Shown one piece after another: positions 1 through 8,756 of a stretch of 64,000 bases of DNA (position 1 is its first letter; each line of letters starts with the position of its first letter). Source of the DNA: Streptomyces sp. NK15101 (GTDB lineage Bacteria; Actinomycetota; Actinomycetes; Streptomycetales; Streptomycetaceae); the NCBI RefSeq assembly GCF_020400725.1, contig NZ_JAINVG010000008.1:113605-177604 (forward strand), written 5' to 3'. Below the pieces are notes generated by a model. That model did no database searches. It had not been told where the DNA came from and saw only the letters and a list, made by a program, of their open reading frames with translations. The translations under genes were made by a program, and so were the position numbers.

Positions 1-626
1 CCGTAGGGGCGGCCGGTGACCTTCTCGATCACCATGCCGGCGAGGACGAAGTTGGTGTTGGAGTAGTTCCAGCCGGCGCCGGGGGCGAAGTCCGGCTCGT
101 GGGCCATGGCGACGGAGACGAGCTGCCGCGGGGTCCAGGTGTCGTAGCGGTGCTCCAGGAAGCCGGAGCCGAAGACCCTCTCCTGGAAGGCGGGGTCCTC
201 GGTGTAGCTGTAGACGCCGCTGGTGTGGTTGAGCAGCTGACGGACGGTGATCTTCGTACCGTCGTGGCCGTTGCCCCGGACGACTCCGGGGAGCCACTTC
301 TCGACCGGGTCGTCGAGGTCGACGCGGCCCTCCGCCTGGAGCTGGAGGAGGACGGTGGCGACGAAGGTCTTGGTGATGGAGCCGACCCGGTAGCGGTCGC
401 CGCCCTCGCGCTCGCCGGCGGTGCCGGTCCAGCGGTCGCGTCCGTCGCGGGCCTGGGCGACGGCGCCGGGCACGCCGTCGGCGACGGCGGCTTCCAGGGC
501 CTGCTGGGTGGCCGCGTGGTCCTGCCGGTGCGCCGGCGGCTGCGCCGCGAGGGCGGGCGCGGCGAGGGCGGTGGCGGCGAGACCTGCCACGAGGGTGGCG
601 GCGACGACGGTACGTGCGGCTGACAT
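1..626 (-). CDS. Secreted serine hydrolase (beta-lactamase / D-Ala-D-Ala carboxypeptidase class), 3' end outside window
   Basis: The visible part is the N-terminal two-thirds or so of a class C beta-lactamase-like (DD-peptidase fold) serine hydrolase. It begins at an ATG (624-626) with a signal peptide: a short basic start, an Ala/Val-rich core and an ALAAPALAA-type cleavage region. The SxxK motif reads SITK within GSITKTFVATVLL, and the second motif YSN reads NYSNTNFVLAG near the window edge. An LLNHTSG stretch lies between them, as in Streptomyces D-alanyl-D-alanine carboxypeptidases. These enzymes act outside the cell on peptidoglycan stem peptides or on esters and amides. The third motif (HxG or KTG) lies beyond position 1. 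It is read away from the downstream NUDIX gene on the same strand, with a 107-base gap. The exact substrate cannot be told from the sequence. Confidence 0.88.
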   Translation of the reverse strand, partial: MSAARTVVAATLVAGLAATALAAPALAAQPPAHRQDHAATQQALEAAVADGVPGAVAQARDGRDRWTGTAGEREGGDRYRVGSITKTFVATVLLQLQAEGRVDLDDPVEKWLPGVVRGNGHDGTKITVRQLLNHTSGVYSYTEDPAFQERVFGSGFLEHRYDTWTPRQLVSVAMAHEPDFAPGAGWNYSNTNFVLAGMVIEKVTGRPY

Positions 627-733
627 GCGGGGCTCCCCTGATCGTTGCGGTGCTGTTCGTTGTGCTGCGGTCGGGGGGAGGGACCCCGGGAGGCGGGCGG
701 GGGTTGATCGCGTCTTCGGCGGTTGAGCGCCTT

Positions 734-1201
734 TCAGCCGTTCTCGTGCTCGGTGAGGCGGGAGCGCCCCAGGGGCGGCCGGTCGCGCCAGAGCTGGAGG
801 CCGATGTCGACGAGTTCGACGCGGGTGAGGGAGGGCACGGAGTCGAGCGGGTGCCAGGCGGCGAGGTCGGTGGAGCCGTCCTCCTCGTTCCGCAGGGCGC
901 CGCCGGTGATCCGCGCCTCGTAGATGATCCGCAGGCCCTGCCAGTCGCCGGGGGCGCCGAGCCGGCGGAGCCAGGAGCGCCGGATGGAGTCGATGCCGAG
1001 GAGGGCGGTCGGCTCGGTCAGATAGCCCGTCTCCTCCTCGACCTCACGGACGACGGTGTGGACGGGATCCTCGCCGTGGTCCATGCCGCCGCCGGGCAGG
1101 GTCCACCGCTTGGTGCCGTCCTTCGCGACCCAGCGGGCGAGGAGCACGTCGTCGCCACGGACACACACGGCGTAGGACGCCACCCTCAACTCCTTCTGCA
1201 T
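734..1201 (-). CDS. NUDIX hydrolase
   Basis: This 155-residue protein has a complete Nudix box at about residues 38-60, starting GGGMDHGE and ending REVEEETG, which binds the metal and the diphosphate substrate. The family hydrolyses nucleoside diphosphates linked to another group, but the substrate varies and nothing here defines it. The start is an ATG at 1201. The HPP membrane protein gene ends only 9 bases upstream on the same strand, so the two are probably co-transcribed. The length is normal for a single-domain NUDIX enzyme. Confidence 0.9.
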   Translation of the reverse strand: MQKELRVASYAVCVRGDDVLLARWVAKDGTKRWTLPGGGMDHGEDPVHTVVREVEEETGYLTEPTALLGIDSIRRSWLRRLGAPGDWQGLRIIYEARITGGALRNEEDGSTDLAAWHPLDSVPSLTRVELVDIGLQLWRDRPPLGRSRLTEHENG

Positions 1202-1210
1202 GAGGTGAGG

Positions 1211-1717
1211 TTAGAGCCAGTACGCGGGATACGTCCGTCCCATGAAGCGGGCGGCCGTCAGGCCGACGGCGACCAGGAGGAGGGAGGCGAGGGCGAGAAG
1301 GCCGAGAAACGACCAGGGGGGCGGGTCCTGGAGGGCGACGATGACGGCCGTCGCCGCGGCGGGCGAGTGCGGGGTGCGGGCGAGCATCATCACGCCGAGG
1401 GCGAGACCGCCCGCGACGGCGGCGCCCCACAGGCCCGGTCCGGCGAGGGCGAGGACCGCGAAGCCCGTGAGCGCGGAGAGCAGTTGGCCGCCGACGACCG
1501 AGCGCGGCTGGGAGAGCGGCAGGTCGGGGGCCCCGGCCACGAGCGCCATGCTGGCGGCGAGGGGCGGGATGAGCAGGGGCTGGTGGAGGAGGGTGCCGAC
1601 GGCGACGAGGAGGAGGAGCGCGGTGCCGACGGCGGCCGTGGAGGCCAGCACGACGCGGGGACGGGGGCGCGGGGGCGCCGTGGGGCGGGGCGGCGCGGTG
1701 GGCGCGGTGGCGGGCAC
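1211..1717 (-). CDS. HPP-family membrane protein
   Basis: A 168-residue integral membrane protein with about four hydrophobic segments after a proline-rich cytoplasmic N terminus. It carries HPP-family hallmarks: PPLAASMALVAG in the second segment region, PRSVVGGQLLSA after it, and HSPAAATA near the end. HPP proteins are small four-helix membrane proteins. Some members are linked to nitrite transport in plastids and cyanobacteria, but the role in actinomycetes is not established. The start is GTG at 1717, with a GGAGG ribosome binding site about five bases upstream. It is followed within 9 bases by the NUDIX gene. A perfect hairpin separates it from the PPOX gene upstream. Confidence 0.82.
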   Translation of the reverse strand: MPATAPTAPPRPTAPPRPRPRVVLASTAAVGTALLLLVAVGTLLHQPLLIPPLAASMALVAGAPDLPLSQPRSVVGGQLLSALTGFAVLALAGPGLWGAAVAGGLALGVMMLARTPHSPAAATAVIVALQDPPPWSFLGLLALASLLLVAVGLTAARFMGRTYPAYWL

Positions 1718-1770
1718 TGGGCCTCCGGGGTGCGGGGTCTCGGGACGGGGGCGGGCCCTGGGCGCGGGGA

Positions 1771-1823
1771 GGCGCGTTCGGGGTTGTGCCCACCCGTTCC
1801 GCCCCTGCGGAACGGGTGGGCAC
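1771..1823. repeat. Intergenic repeat copy 1, with a 16-bp perfect hairpin
   Basis: Positions 1786-1801 and 1808-1823 are perfect inverted complements (16 bp) with a six-base CCCCTG loop, so the element can act as a terminator between the PPOX and HPP genes. Just before the hairpin, 1771-1784 is identical to 2746-2759 on the other side of the PPOX gene, and the preceding ten or so bases are also similar. Elements of this type (TTCGGGG, then GCCCACCCGTTCC and its complement) recur between genes in Streptomyces as far as I recall. I could not search for further copies. Confidence 0.75.
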
Positions 1824-1834
1824 GACGAGGTCGG

Positions 1835-2698
1835 TCAGGGCGTGGGCGGGTTCGACGGGGAGTATTCCGGGGGTGACCAGCGCAGGGGGCTGCCGGAGGG
1901 GGTTTCGACCGTGCGGTCGACGCGGAAGCGGGTGACGCGGCCCTCGGGGCCGTACTCGGTGTGCGCGCGGCCGCTGAGCTGGAGGGTCAGTCCCGTCTCC
2001 CAGTCGAGGAGGAGCAGCCCCGCGCGGCCGTCCGACTCCAGGTTGCCCAGGGTCAGGAACATCGCGTTGCCCGGGTAGTCGCGCCAGCTGAGCTCCCGCG
2101 GCGCGTCGACCCGGACGAAGCCGGGGTTGCCGCCGCGGTGGCTGGTGTCGACGCCGTCGGGGGCGGCGGTGGAGACGAAGAAGGTGTCGGCGGCGCGGAT
2201 CCGGCGCATCTGGTCGGGGGTGAGCGCCTCGCCGTGCCGTGCGGCGCCCGCCTCGGGGCCGGCGGGTTCGGAGCCGTACCACTCCCGCTTCTGCAGGTAC
2301 TTGGGGCAGTTGGAGAAGACCTGCTCGGCCTCGATGGTGAAGCCGCGTCCGCTGCGTCGGGCGGTGCCGTTGAGGCGCATGCGGCGGCGGGTGCGGGGAT
2401 CGAGGGCGAGGGTGCCCACGGGGGCGCCGTCGGGCGTGCCCTCGGGGAGGTCGGCGGCCACGGAGACCGTGTGCGGGCCGGTGGCCCGGGCGAAGCCGGG
2501 CGCGCCGGTGAGCAGGCTCGACCAGACGCGGCCCTCGTGGTCCGCCGCGCCGATCATCAGCATCGGCTGGTCCTCCAGGAAGGCGGCGGCGACGGGGCGG
2601 ATTCCGTCGGTGATGGAGCGGCCTACGTGGGCGGCGAGCTCTTGGACGCCGAACCGTTCCTGTAGGGCCAGGGAGCCGGAGTGGTACGCGGTGTTCAC
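1835..2698 (-). CDS. Pyridoxamine 5'-phosphate oxidase-fold (PPOX) family protein
   Basis: This 287-residue protein looks like a PPOX-fold flavin- or F420-binding protein of the larger type with a duplicated split-barrel. The N-terminal half has LEDQPMLMIGAADHEGRVW, typical of the first strand pair. The middle carries FSNCPKYLQKREW, and the second half repeats the pattern with DTFFVSTAAPDGVDTSHRG and GNAMFLTLGNL. The family includes flavin reductases and oxidoreductases of unknown substrate, and I cannot assign one. Translation starts at GTG (2696-2698), preceded by GGGAGA. The gene is isolated by a hairpin downstream and by a related repeat upstream. Confidence 0.8.
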   Translation of the reverse strand: MNTAYHSGSLALQERFGVQELAAHVGRSITDGIRPVAAAFLEDQPMLMIGAADHEGRVWSSLLTGAPGFARATGPHTVSVAADLPEGTPDGAPVGTLALDPRTRRRMRLNGTARRSGRGFTIEAEQVFSNCPKYLQKREWYGSEPAGPEAGAARHGEALTPDQMRRIRAADTFFVSTAAPDGVDTSHRGGNPGFVRVDAPRELSWRDYPGNAMFLTLGNLESDGRAGLLLLDWETGLTLQLSGRAHTEYGPEGRVTRFRVDRTVETPSGSPLRWSPPEYSPSNPPTP

Positions 2699-2732
2699 GG
2701 GGTCTCCCGGGTGCGGGTCGGTGGGTGCGGGT

Positions 2733-2823
2733 CGTGGGCGCGGGTGGCGCGTTCGGGGTGGGCCCGCCTCCCCCGAGCTCTCGGCTTCGCTCGGACAGGG
2801 GCCCCCGTCGCCCTTGCGGAACG
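2733..2823. repeat. Intergenic repeat copy 2, diverged and interrupted
   Basis: Positions 2746-2759 repeat the 14 bases found at 1771-1784, and 2815-2823 repeats the nine bases found at 1806-1814. Between these shared ends the hairpin of copy 1 is replaced by a different palindromic block (about 2770-2805) built on CCGAGCTCTCGG followed by GCTTCGCTCGG. That block resembles another recurrent Streptomyces intergenic element. The two copies lie in the same orientation on either side of the PPOX gene. Confidence 0.6.
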
Positions 2824-2845
2824 ACCGCGCACACCCTGAGCAGGA

Positions 2846-3301
2846 CTAGAAGAAGCCGCAGGTCGGGGCCGTCTCCGACGGGGCTTCGGCTCCCTCCGCG
2901 CCCTTCGGGACCGAGATTTCCAGGCGGGTGCCGTCGGGGTCGTGGAAGAAGATGCCGCCGGAGGCCGCGCCTTCGCGGTGGGCGACGACGCCCTCGTACG
3001 CGAAGGAGGCTCCGCGCGCGGTGAGCGCGGCCTCGGCGGCGCGGACGTGCTCGATGGACTCGGCCTCGAAGGCGAGGTGGTGGAGGCCGGGCCGGCCGGA
3101 GTCGTAGGCGCCCTCGGCCTGCTGCCAGAGGGTGAGGACCAGGCGACCGTCCTGGCCGAGGAAGGCGTAGCGGCTGTCCTTCTCCTCGCCCTCGCCGAGG
3201 ACGTCGAAGCCGAGGACGTCGCCGTAGAAGGCGAGCGAGCGCCCGAGGTCGGTGACGTTGAGGCCGACGTGGTGGGTGGCGAGTGTGCCGATCGTGGACA
3301 T
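2846..3301 (-). CDS. VOC-family protein (glyoxalase/dioxygenase fold)
   Basis: A 151-residue vicinal-oxygen-chelate protein with the two beta-alpha-beta-beta-beta modules. The first begins HHVGLNVTDLGRSLAFYGD and the second HHLAFEAESIEHV. Likely metal ligands are the His near residue 11, the His in GLHHLAFE, and the Glu in DPDGTRLEIS near the C terminus. The family includes glyoxalase I, extradiol dioxygenases and resistance proteins, and the substrate cannot be read here. The start is ATG at 3301 with a GAGAGGGG ribosome binding site. It is transcribed divergently from a CGNR zinc-finger regulator over a 130-base region with a strong inverted repeat, so that regulator probably controls it. 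Confidence 0.85.
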   Translation of the reverse strand: MSTIGTLATHHVGLNVTDLGRSLAFYGDVLGFDVLGEGEEKDSRYAFLGQDGRLVLTLWQQAEGAYDSGRPGLHHLAFEAESIEHVRAAEAALTARGASFAYEGVVAHREGAASGGIFFHDPDGTRLEISVPKGAEGAEAPSETAPTCGFF

Positions 3302-3336
3302 GAGGATCCCCTCTCCGGTGCGGCCGGCCCCCTCGG

Positions 3337-3409
3337 GCTAACCTCTCACTTCGACTTTAGAGGTTAGCTACGGAGGGAGTCAACCGCTCACGTACCCTTG
3401 AGGGGTTAG
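3337..3409. promoter_or_regulatory. Probable operator between the VOC and CGNR genes
   Basis: GCTAACCTCT (3337-3346) and AGAGGTTAGC (3359-3368) form a perfect 10-bp inverted repeat with a 12-base spacer. A third half-site, GAGGGGTTAG, lies at 3400-3409. The sites occupy the whole divergent promoter region, which suits a regulator that controls both genes. The CGNR protein next door is the obvious candidate. That assignment is inference. Confidence 0.6.
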
Positions 3410-3431
3410 TCCATCGAGGAGGGTGTCCGCC

Positions 3432-3974
3432 ATGACCGCCATCGACCCCCGGCCGCTCACCGGCGAGCCCGTCTCCCTTGACCTGCTCAACACCCGCTGG
3501 AACGAGGAAGGCGGTCGCCGGGACCTGCTGACGGAGGTCGAGGGCCTCGCCGTCTGGCTCGCCGCCAACGGCCTGGCGGAGCGGTTCACCGCCGACGCGA
3601 CCACCCTGCGGCACACCCTCGCCGCCCGGGACGCGCTCGCCGCGCTCGTCGACCACCCCGGCGACCCCTCCGCCACCGCGCGCGTCGACGCCGTCCTCGG
3701 CCACGGCCGCATCCGGGCCACGCTCACCGCCGAGGGCCCCGGCGAGGAGGCGGAGTTCGCCGACCCCGCCTGGGGGCCCGGCTGGACCGCCGCCCGCGAC
3801 TACCTCGACCTGCTGCGCACGGCGCCCGACCGGATCCGGGCCTGCGCCCACGAGGCCTGCATCCTGCACTTCTTCGACACCTCGCGGAACGGCACCCGCC
3901 GCTGGTGCTCGATGGCGGTCTGCGGCAACCGCGCCAAGGCCTCCCGCCACTACGCCCGGACCAAGGAGAGCTGA
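3432..3974 (+). CDS. CGNR zinc-finger / ABATE-domain regulator
   Basis: A 180-residue protein of the ABATE plus CGNR type. The N-terminal domain contains LDLLNTRW, the usual ABATE signature, and the C terminus has four cysteines (about C138, C143, C159, C164), the last in the name-giving CGNR motif. The C-terminal finger is thought to bind DNA and the N-terminal domain a small ligand, so it is a likely stress-responsive repressor. I chose the ATG at 3432 because GAGGAGGG lies about eight bases before it. A GTG at 3423 would sit on top of that site. It is divergent from the VOC gene, and the shared inverted repeat suggests auto-regulation. Confidence 0.85.
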   Translation: MTAIDPRPLTGEPVSLDLLNTRWNEEGGRRDLLTEVEGLAVWLAANGLAERFTADATTLRHTLAARDALAALVDHPGDPSATARVDAVLGHGRIRATLTAEGPGEEAEFADPAWGPGWTAARDYLDLLRTAPDRIRACAHEACILHFFDTSRNGTRRWCSMAVCGNRAKASRHYARTKES

Positions 3975-4041
3975 CCCGCCCCGGGGCAACTCGCCCCCAT
4001 ACGGGCCAGTTCGTCCCGCGTGGCGCGTCCGCGGCGCTGGC

Positions 4042-4160
4042 GGGTTTGTGCCGCGGCGGCAATCCGGCCCCGGGCAACTCTCCACAAACCCCTGTTACTT
4101 GCGAAAGGCTGAGCGGTCATCCGGTATCGGAATCCGGACGCCCTCCTTTCACAAACAGGG
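4042..4160 (+). promoter_or_regulatory. Structured region ahead of the subtilase gene
   Basis: Two nested pairings can form upstream of the protease start. GGGTTTGTG (4042-4050) is complementary to CACAAACCC (4083-4091). CCCTGTT (4090-4096) is complementary to AACAGGG (4154-4160), extended by GAAAGG (4103-4108) with CCTTTC (4145-4150). The last arm includes the purine-rich bases just before the ATG at 4167, so the second hairpin would hide the ribosome binding site. The two structures share two bases. Whether transcription starts early enough to include them is unknown. I do not recognise a known riboswitch class. Confidence 0.45.
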
Positions 4161-4166
4161 ATGTAA

Positions 4167-7100
4167 ATGACCACCCCCGAAACTCAGAGCTCCATACCCG
4201 GAAGCTCGACGCACGGGCCCAGACGCGCGGCCCGCATCGCGGCCGCGGCCGGACTCGTCGCCGCGCTCGTCGCGACCGGCGCCGCGCCCGTGATCGCCGC
4301 CGACGACCCGGCGACCACTCCCCCGGTCAAGGCCTCGGACCCCGCCGACAAGCTCGGCGCCGTCGACGCCCAGCGGCTCACCGAGGCCCAGACGAGCGGC
4401 GAGAAGAACGTCACCGTCCTCGTCGCCACCGCCCCCGGCGCCACCGAACAGGTCGCCGCCCAGCTCGACGCCGTCGCCGGCGCCTCGGTCGGCAAGCGGC
4501 AGGACGCGCTCGGCTACGTCCGCGCGACGCTGCCGACCGCGAAGGCCGAGGCGGCCATCAAGGCCGCCACGAAGCTCTCCTCCGTCCAGTCGATCGACCT
4601 CCAGGCCGAGATCCAGCTGGACGACCCGACCCCGGGCGCGGACGCCGTGAAGGGTGCCGTCGACGGCACCACGGTCACCACGACCTACCCGGCCCCGAGC
4701 GCGAAGACCCCGGCGAAGAACCCGTACAACCCCTCCCACGAGACGGGCGCGGTCGAGTTCGTCGAGGACCATCCGAAGGCCGACGGCCGCGGCGTGACCA
4801 TCGGCATCCTGGACTCCGGCGTGGACCTCGGTCACCCGGCCCTCCAGAAGACCACCACCGGCGAGCGCAAGATCGTCGACTGGGTCACCGCCACCGACCC
4901 GCTGACCGAGAGCGACGGCACCTGGCGCGCCCAGGTCACCCCGGTCACCGGTCCGGTCTTCACCGCCGCCACTCAGAGCTGGACGGCCCCGGCGGGCTCG
5001 TACCAGTTCAGCCGCTTCACCGAGGCGGTCACCGCGGGCGGCGACCCGGCGGGCGACATCAACCGCGACGGCGACACCACCGACGTCTTCGGCATGCTGT
5101 ACGACCCGGCCGCCGGCACCGTCCGCGTGGACACCGACCAGGACAACGACTTCACGGACAACGAGCCGATGAAGCCGTACAAGGACGGGTACCAGGTCGG
5201 CTACTTCGGCACCGACAACCCGGCCACCGAGGTCGCCGAGCGCACCCCGTTCGTCGTGGAGATCCGCAAGGACGTCCCGATGGACCCGTTGGGCGGCTCC
5301 TGGGTCGGCCAGAAGCGCGACTTCGTCAACATCGGCCTCGTCGAGTCCTCGCACGGCACCCACGTCGCCGGCATCACCGCCGCCAAGGGGCTCTTCGGCG
5401 GGAAGATGAACGGCGCCGCGCCCGGCGCGAAGATCGTCTCCTCGCGCGCGTGCACCTGGACCGGCGGCTGCACCAACACCGCCCTCACCGAGGGCATGGT
5501 CGACCTCGTCGTCAACCGCGGCGTCGACATCGTGAACATGTCGATCGGCGGTCTGCCCGCGCTGAACGACGGCGACAACGTCCGCTCCCGCCTCTACACC
5601 CGTCTCATCGACGAGTACGGCGTGCAGCTGGTGATCTCGGCCGGCAACTCCGGCCCGGGCACCAACACGATCGGCGACCCCGGCCTGGCCGACAAGGTCC
5701 TCTCGGTCGGCGCGGCGGTCTCCCAGTCGACCTGGGCCGCCAACTACGGCTCGGCCGTCGAGAAGAAGTACGCCATGTTCCCGTTCTCCTCGCGCGGTCC
5801 GCGTGAGGACGGCGGCGCGGCCCCGCTGGTCACCGGCCCGGGTTCGGCCGTGAACACCATCCCGACCTGGCAGGCCGGTTCCGGCGTCGCCGAGGCCGGC
5901 TACACGCTCCCGGCCGGCTACGGCATGCTCAACGGCACCTCGATGTCCTCCCCGCAGGTCGCGGGCGTCGGCGCGCTGCTGCTGTCCGCAGCCAAGCAGC
6001 GCGGCATCGAGCTGTCCCCGCTGACCCTCCGTACCGCCCTCACCTCGACCGCCAAGCGGATCCCGGGTGTCGCGGCCCACGAGCAGGGCGCCGGCCTCGT
6101 CGACGTCGACGAGGCCTGGGAGTCGATCAAGGACGGGGCCACCGCCCACTCCTACAAGGTCGAGGCCCCGGTCGACACCGTGATCTTCCCGGCCCCGCAC
6201 ACCGGCACCGGTGTGTACGACCGCGAGGGCGGCCTCAAGGTCGGCCAGACGAAGGTCTACGACGTCACCGTCACCCGTACCAGCGGCCCGGACCGTGCCA
6301 TCGAGCACGAGCTGGACCTCAAGTACAACGACGGCACCTTCCGGATCCTCGGCGACGACGAGATCGACCTGCCGCTGAACAAGCCGGTCACCGTCAAGCT
6401 GGAGGCCCGCCCCCGTACGGCCGGCGTGCACAGCGTGCTCCTGGAGGCCGACGACGAGCGCACCGAGGGCGTCGACAAGCAGATCCTCGCCACCTCGGTG
6501 GTCGCGAGCGACCTGGTCGCCCCCGGCTACGGCTTCACCGCCTCGGGTTCGGTGCAGCGCAACAGCACCAAGTCGTACTTCGTGAAGGTGCCCGCGGGCG
6601 CCACCTCCCTGGAGGTCGCCATCGGCGGCCTGAAGGAGAAGAGCCAGACCCGCTTCATCGCGATCCACCCGTACGGCGTGCCGGTGGACCCGACCGCGAC
6701 GACCGGCTGCTACCCGCACTACAACCCGGCGAACACCTGCCGTCCGGACCTGCGCTCCTACCCGAACCCGCAGGCCGGCGTCTGGGAGATCGAGGTCGAG
6801 GCGCGCCGCACCTCGCCCGACCTGGACAACCCGTACACGCTGAACGTCGCCGCGCTCGGCGCCTCCTTCGACCCGGCCGTCCAGACGGTCTCCGAGGCGA
6901 AGGCCGGCGTCCCGTCCGCCGTCGAGTGGACCGTCACCAACAAGTTCGCCGCCCTCGACGGCAAGCTGAAGGGCGGCTCGCTGGGCTCGGCCAAGGTCGA
7001 GACCCCGACGATCCAGCACCACGAGAAGCACACGAAGACCGTCACCATCGGTGAGGGCGTCGAGCGGCTCGACATCGCGATCGGCAACACCTCCGACAAG

Positions 7101-7487
7101 GCGGCCGACCTCGACCTGACCGTCCTCCTCAACGGCAAGCAGGTCGGCCAGTCGGCCGACGGCGACTCCGAGGAGAGCGTCTCCCTGGTCAAGCCCGCCG
7201 CGGGCACCTACACCGTCGTGGTCGACGGCTACTCGGTCCAGGCCGCGGGCGGCACGACCTACGACTACAAGGACGTGTACTACTCCCCGGCGCTCGGCAC
7301 CGTCCAGGTCGACGGCGCCAAGACCTACCCGCTGGCCAACGGCGCCAGCACCAAGGTCACGGCCGACGTCGTCGTCGGCGGCCCGGCCCCCGAGGGACGC
7401 CAGTTCTTCGGCCAGGTCCAGCTGCTCAACGCGCGCGGCACCGTCGCGGGCACCGGCAGCGTCCTGATCGGCGCGGTCACCCCGTAA
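4167..7487 (+). CDS. Secreted subtilisin-family (S8) serine protease
   Basis: An 1,106-residue exported subtilase. A signal peptide with a twin-arginine-like GPRRAARIA start and an Ala-rich core ends near residue 45 (VIAADDP). A propeptide of about 120 residues follows. The catalytic triad is Asp216 (GILDSGVDLGHP), His396 (SSHGTHVAGI) and Ser592 (NGTSMSSPQVAG), with the oxyanion Asn in SAGNSGPG. The Asp-His distance of 180 residues is far longer than in subtilisin and resembles the tripeptidyl-peptidase II branch. The insert contains two acidic stretches of EF-hand-like spacing (DINRDGDTTD and DTDQDNDFTD). The 400-residue C-terminal part looks like beta-sandwich domains. A hairpin follows the stop. 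The ATG at 4167 follows a short ATG-TAA at 4161 and a GGGA site. Confidence 0.9.
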   Translation: MTTPETQSSIPGSSTHGPRRAARIAAAAGLVAALVATGAAPVIAADDPATTPPVKASDPADKLGAVDAQRLTEAQTSGEKNVTVLVATAPGATEQVAAQLDAVAGASVGKRQDALGYVRATLPTAKAEAAIKAATKLSSVQSIDLQAEIQLDDPTPGADAVKGAVDGTTVTTTYPAPSAKTPAKNPYNPSHETGAVEFVEDHPKADGRGVTIGILDSGVDLGHPALQKTTTGERKIVDWVTATDPLTESDGTWRAQVTPVTGPVFTAATQSWTAPAGSYQFSRFTEAVTAGGDPAGDINRDGDTTDVFGMLYDPAAGTVRVDTDQDNDFTDNEPMKPYKDGYQVGYFGTDNPATEVAERTPFVVEIRKDVPMDPLGGSWVGQKRDFVNIGLVESSHGTHVAGITAAKGLFGGKMNGAAPGAKIVSSRACTWTGGCTNTALTEGMVDLVVNRGVDIVNMSIGGLPALNDGDNVRSRLYTRLIDEYGVQLVISAGNSGPGTNTIGDPGLADKVLSVGAAVSQSTWAANYGSAVEKKYAMFPFSSRGPREDGGAAPLVTGPGSAVNTIPTWQAGSGVAEAGYTLPAGYGMLNGTSMSSPQVAGVGALLLSAAKQRGIELSPLTLRTALTSTAKRIPGVAAHEQGAGLVDVDEAWESIKDGATAHSYKVEAPVDTVIFPAPHTGTGVYDREGGLKVGQTKVYDVTVTRTSGPDRAIEHELDLKYNDGTFRILGDDEIDLPLNKPVTVKLEARPRTAGVHSVLLEADDERTEGVDKQILATSVVASDLVAPGYGFTASGSVQRNSTKSYFVKVPAGATSLEVAIGGLKEKSQTRFIAIHPYGVPVDPTATTGCYPHYNPANTCRPDLRSYPNPQAGVWEIEVEARRTSPDLDNPYTLNVAALGASFDPAVQTVSEAKAGVPSAVEWTVTNKFAALDGKLKGGSLGSAKVETPTIQHHEKHTKTVTIGEGVERLDIAIGNTSDKAADLDLTVLLNGKQVGQSADGDSEESVSLVKPAAGTYTVVVDGYSVQAAGGTTYDYKDVYYSPALGTVQVDGAKTYPLANGASTKVTADVVVGGPAPEGRQFFGQVQLLNARGTVAGTGSVLIGAVTP

Positions 7488-8675
<1,188 letters not shown>

Positions 8676-8688
8676 TCCCGGCCACCCT

Positions 8689-8729
8689 CCGGAGGGGCGG
8701 CTTCCCTTTGCGGGGAGCCGCCCCTCCGG
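8689..8729 (+). terminator. Hairpin terminator after asd
   Basis: An almost perfect stem of about 18 bp (8689-8706 with 8712-8729, one G-T pair) begins 13 bases after the asd stop and closes on a short TTTGC loop. Confidence 0.75.
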
Positions 8730-8756
8730 CGTGCCCGCCCGTGCCAGAGTTCCCCC

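Noticed and set aside
4081..4166. c-di-AMP riboswitch before the secreted protease
   Set aside because: Such switches precede cell-wall enzymes in Streptomyces, but I could not find the conserved core bases of that class here.
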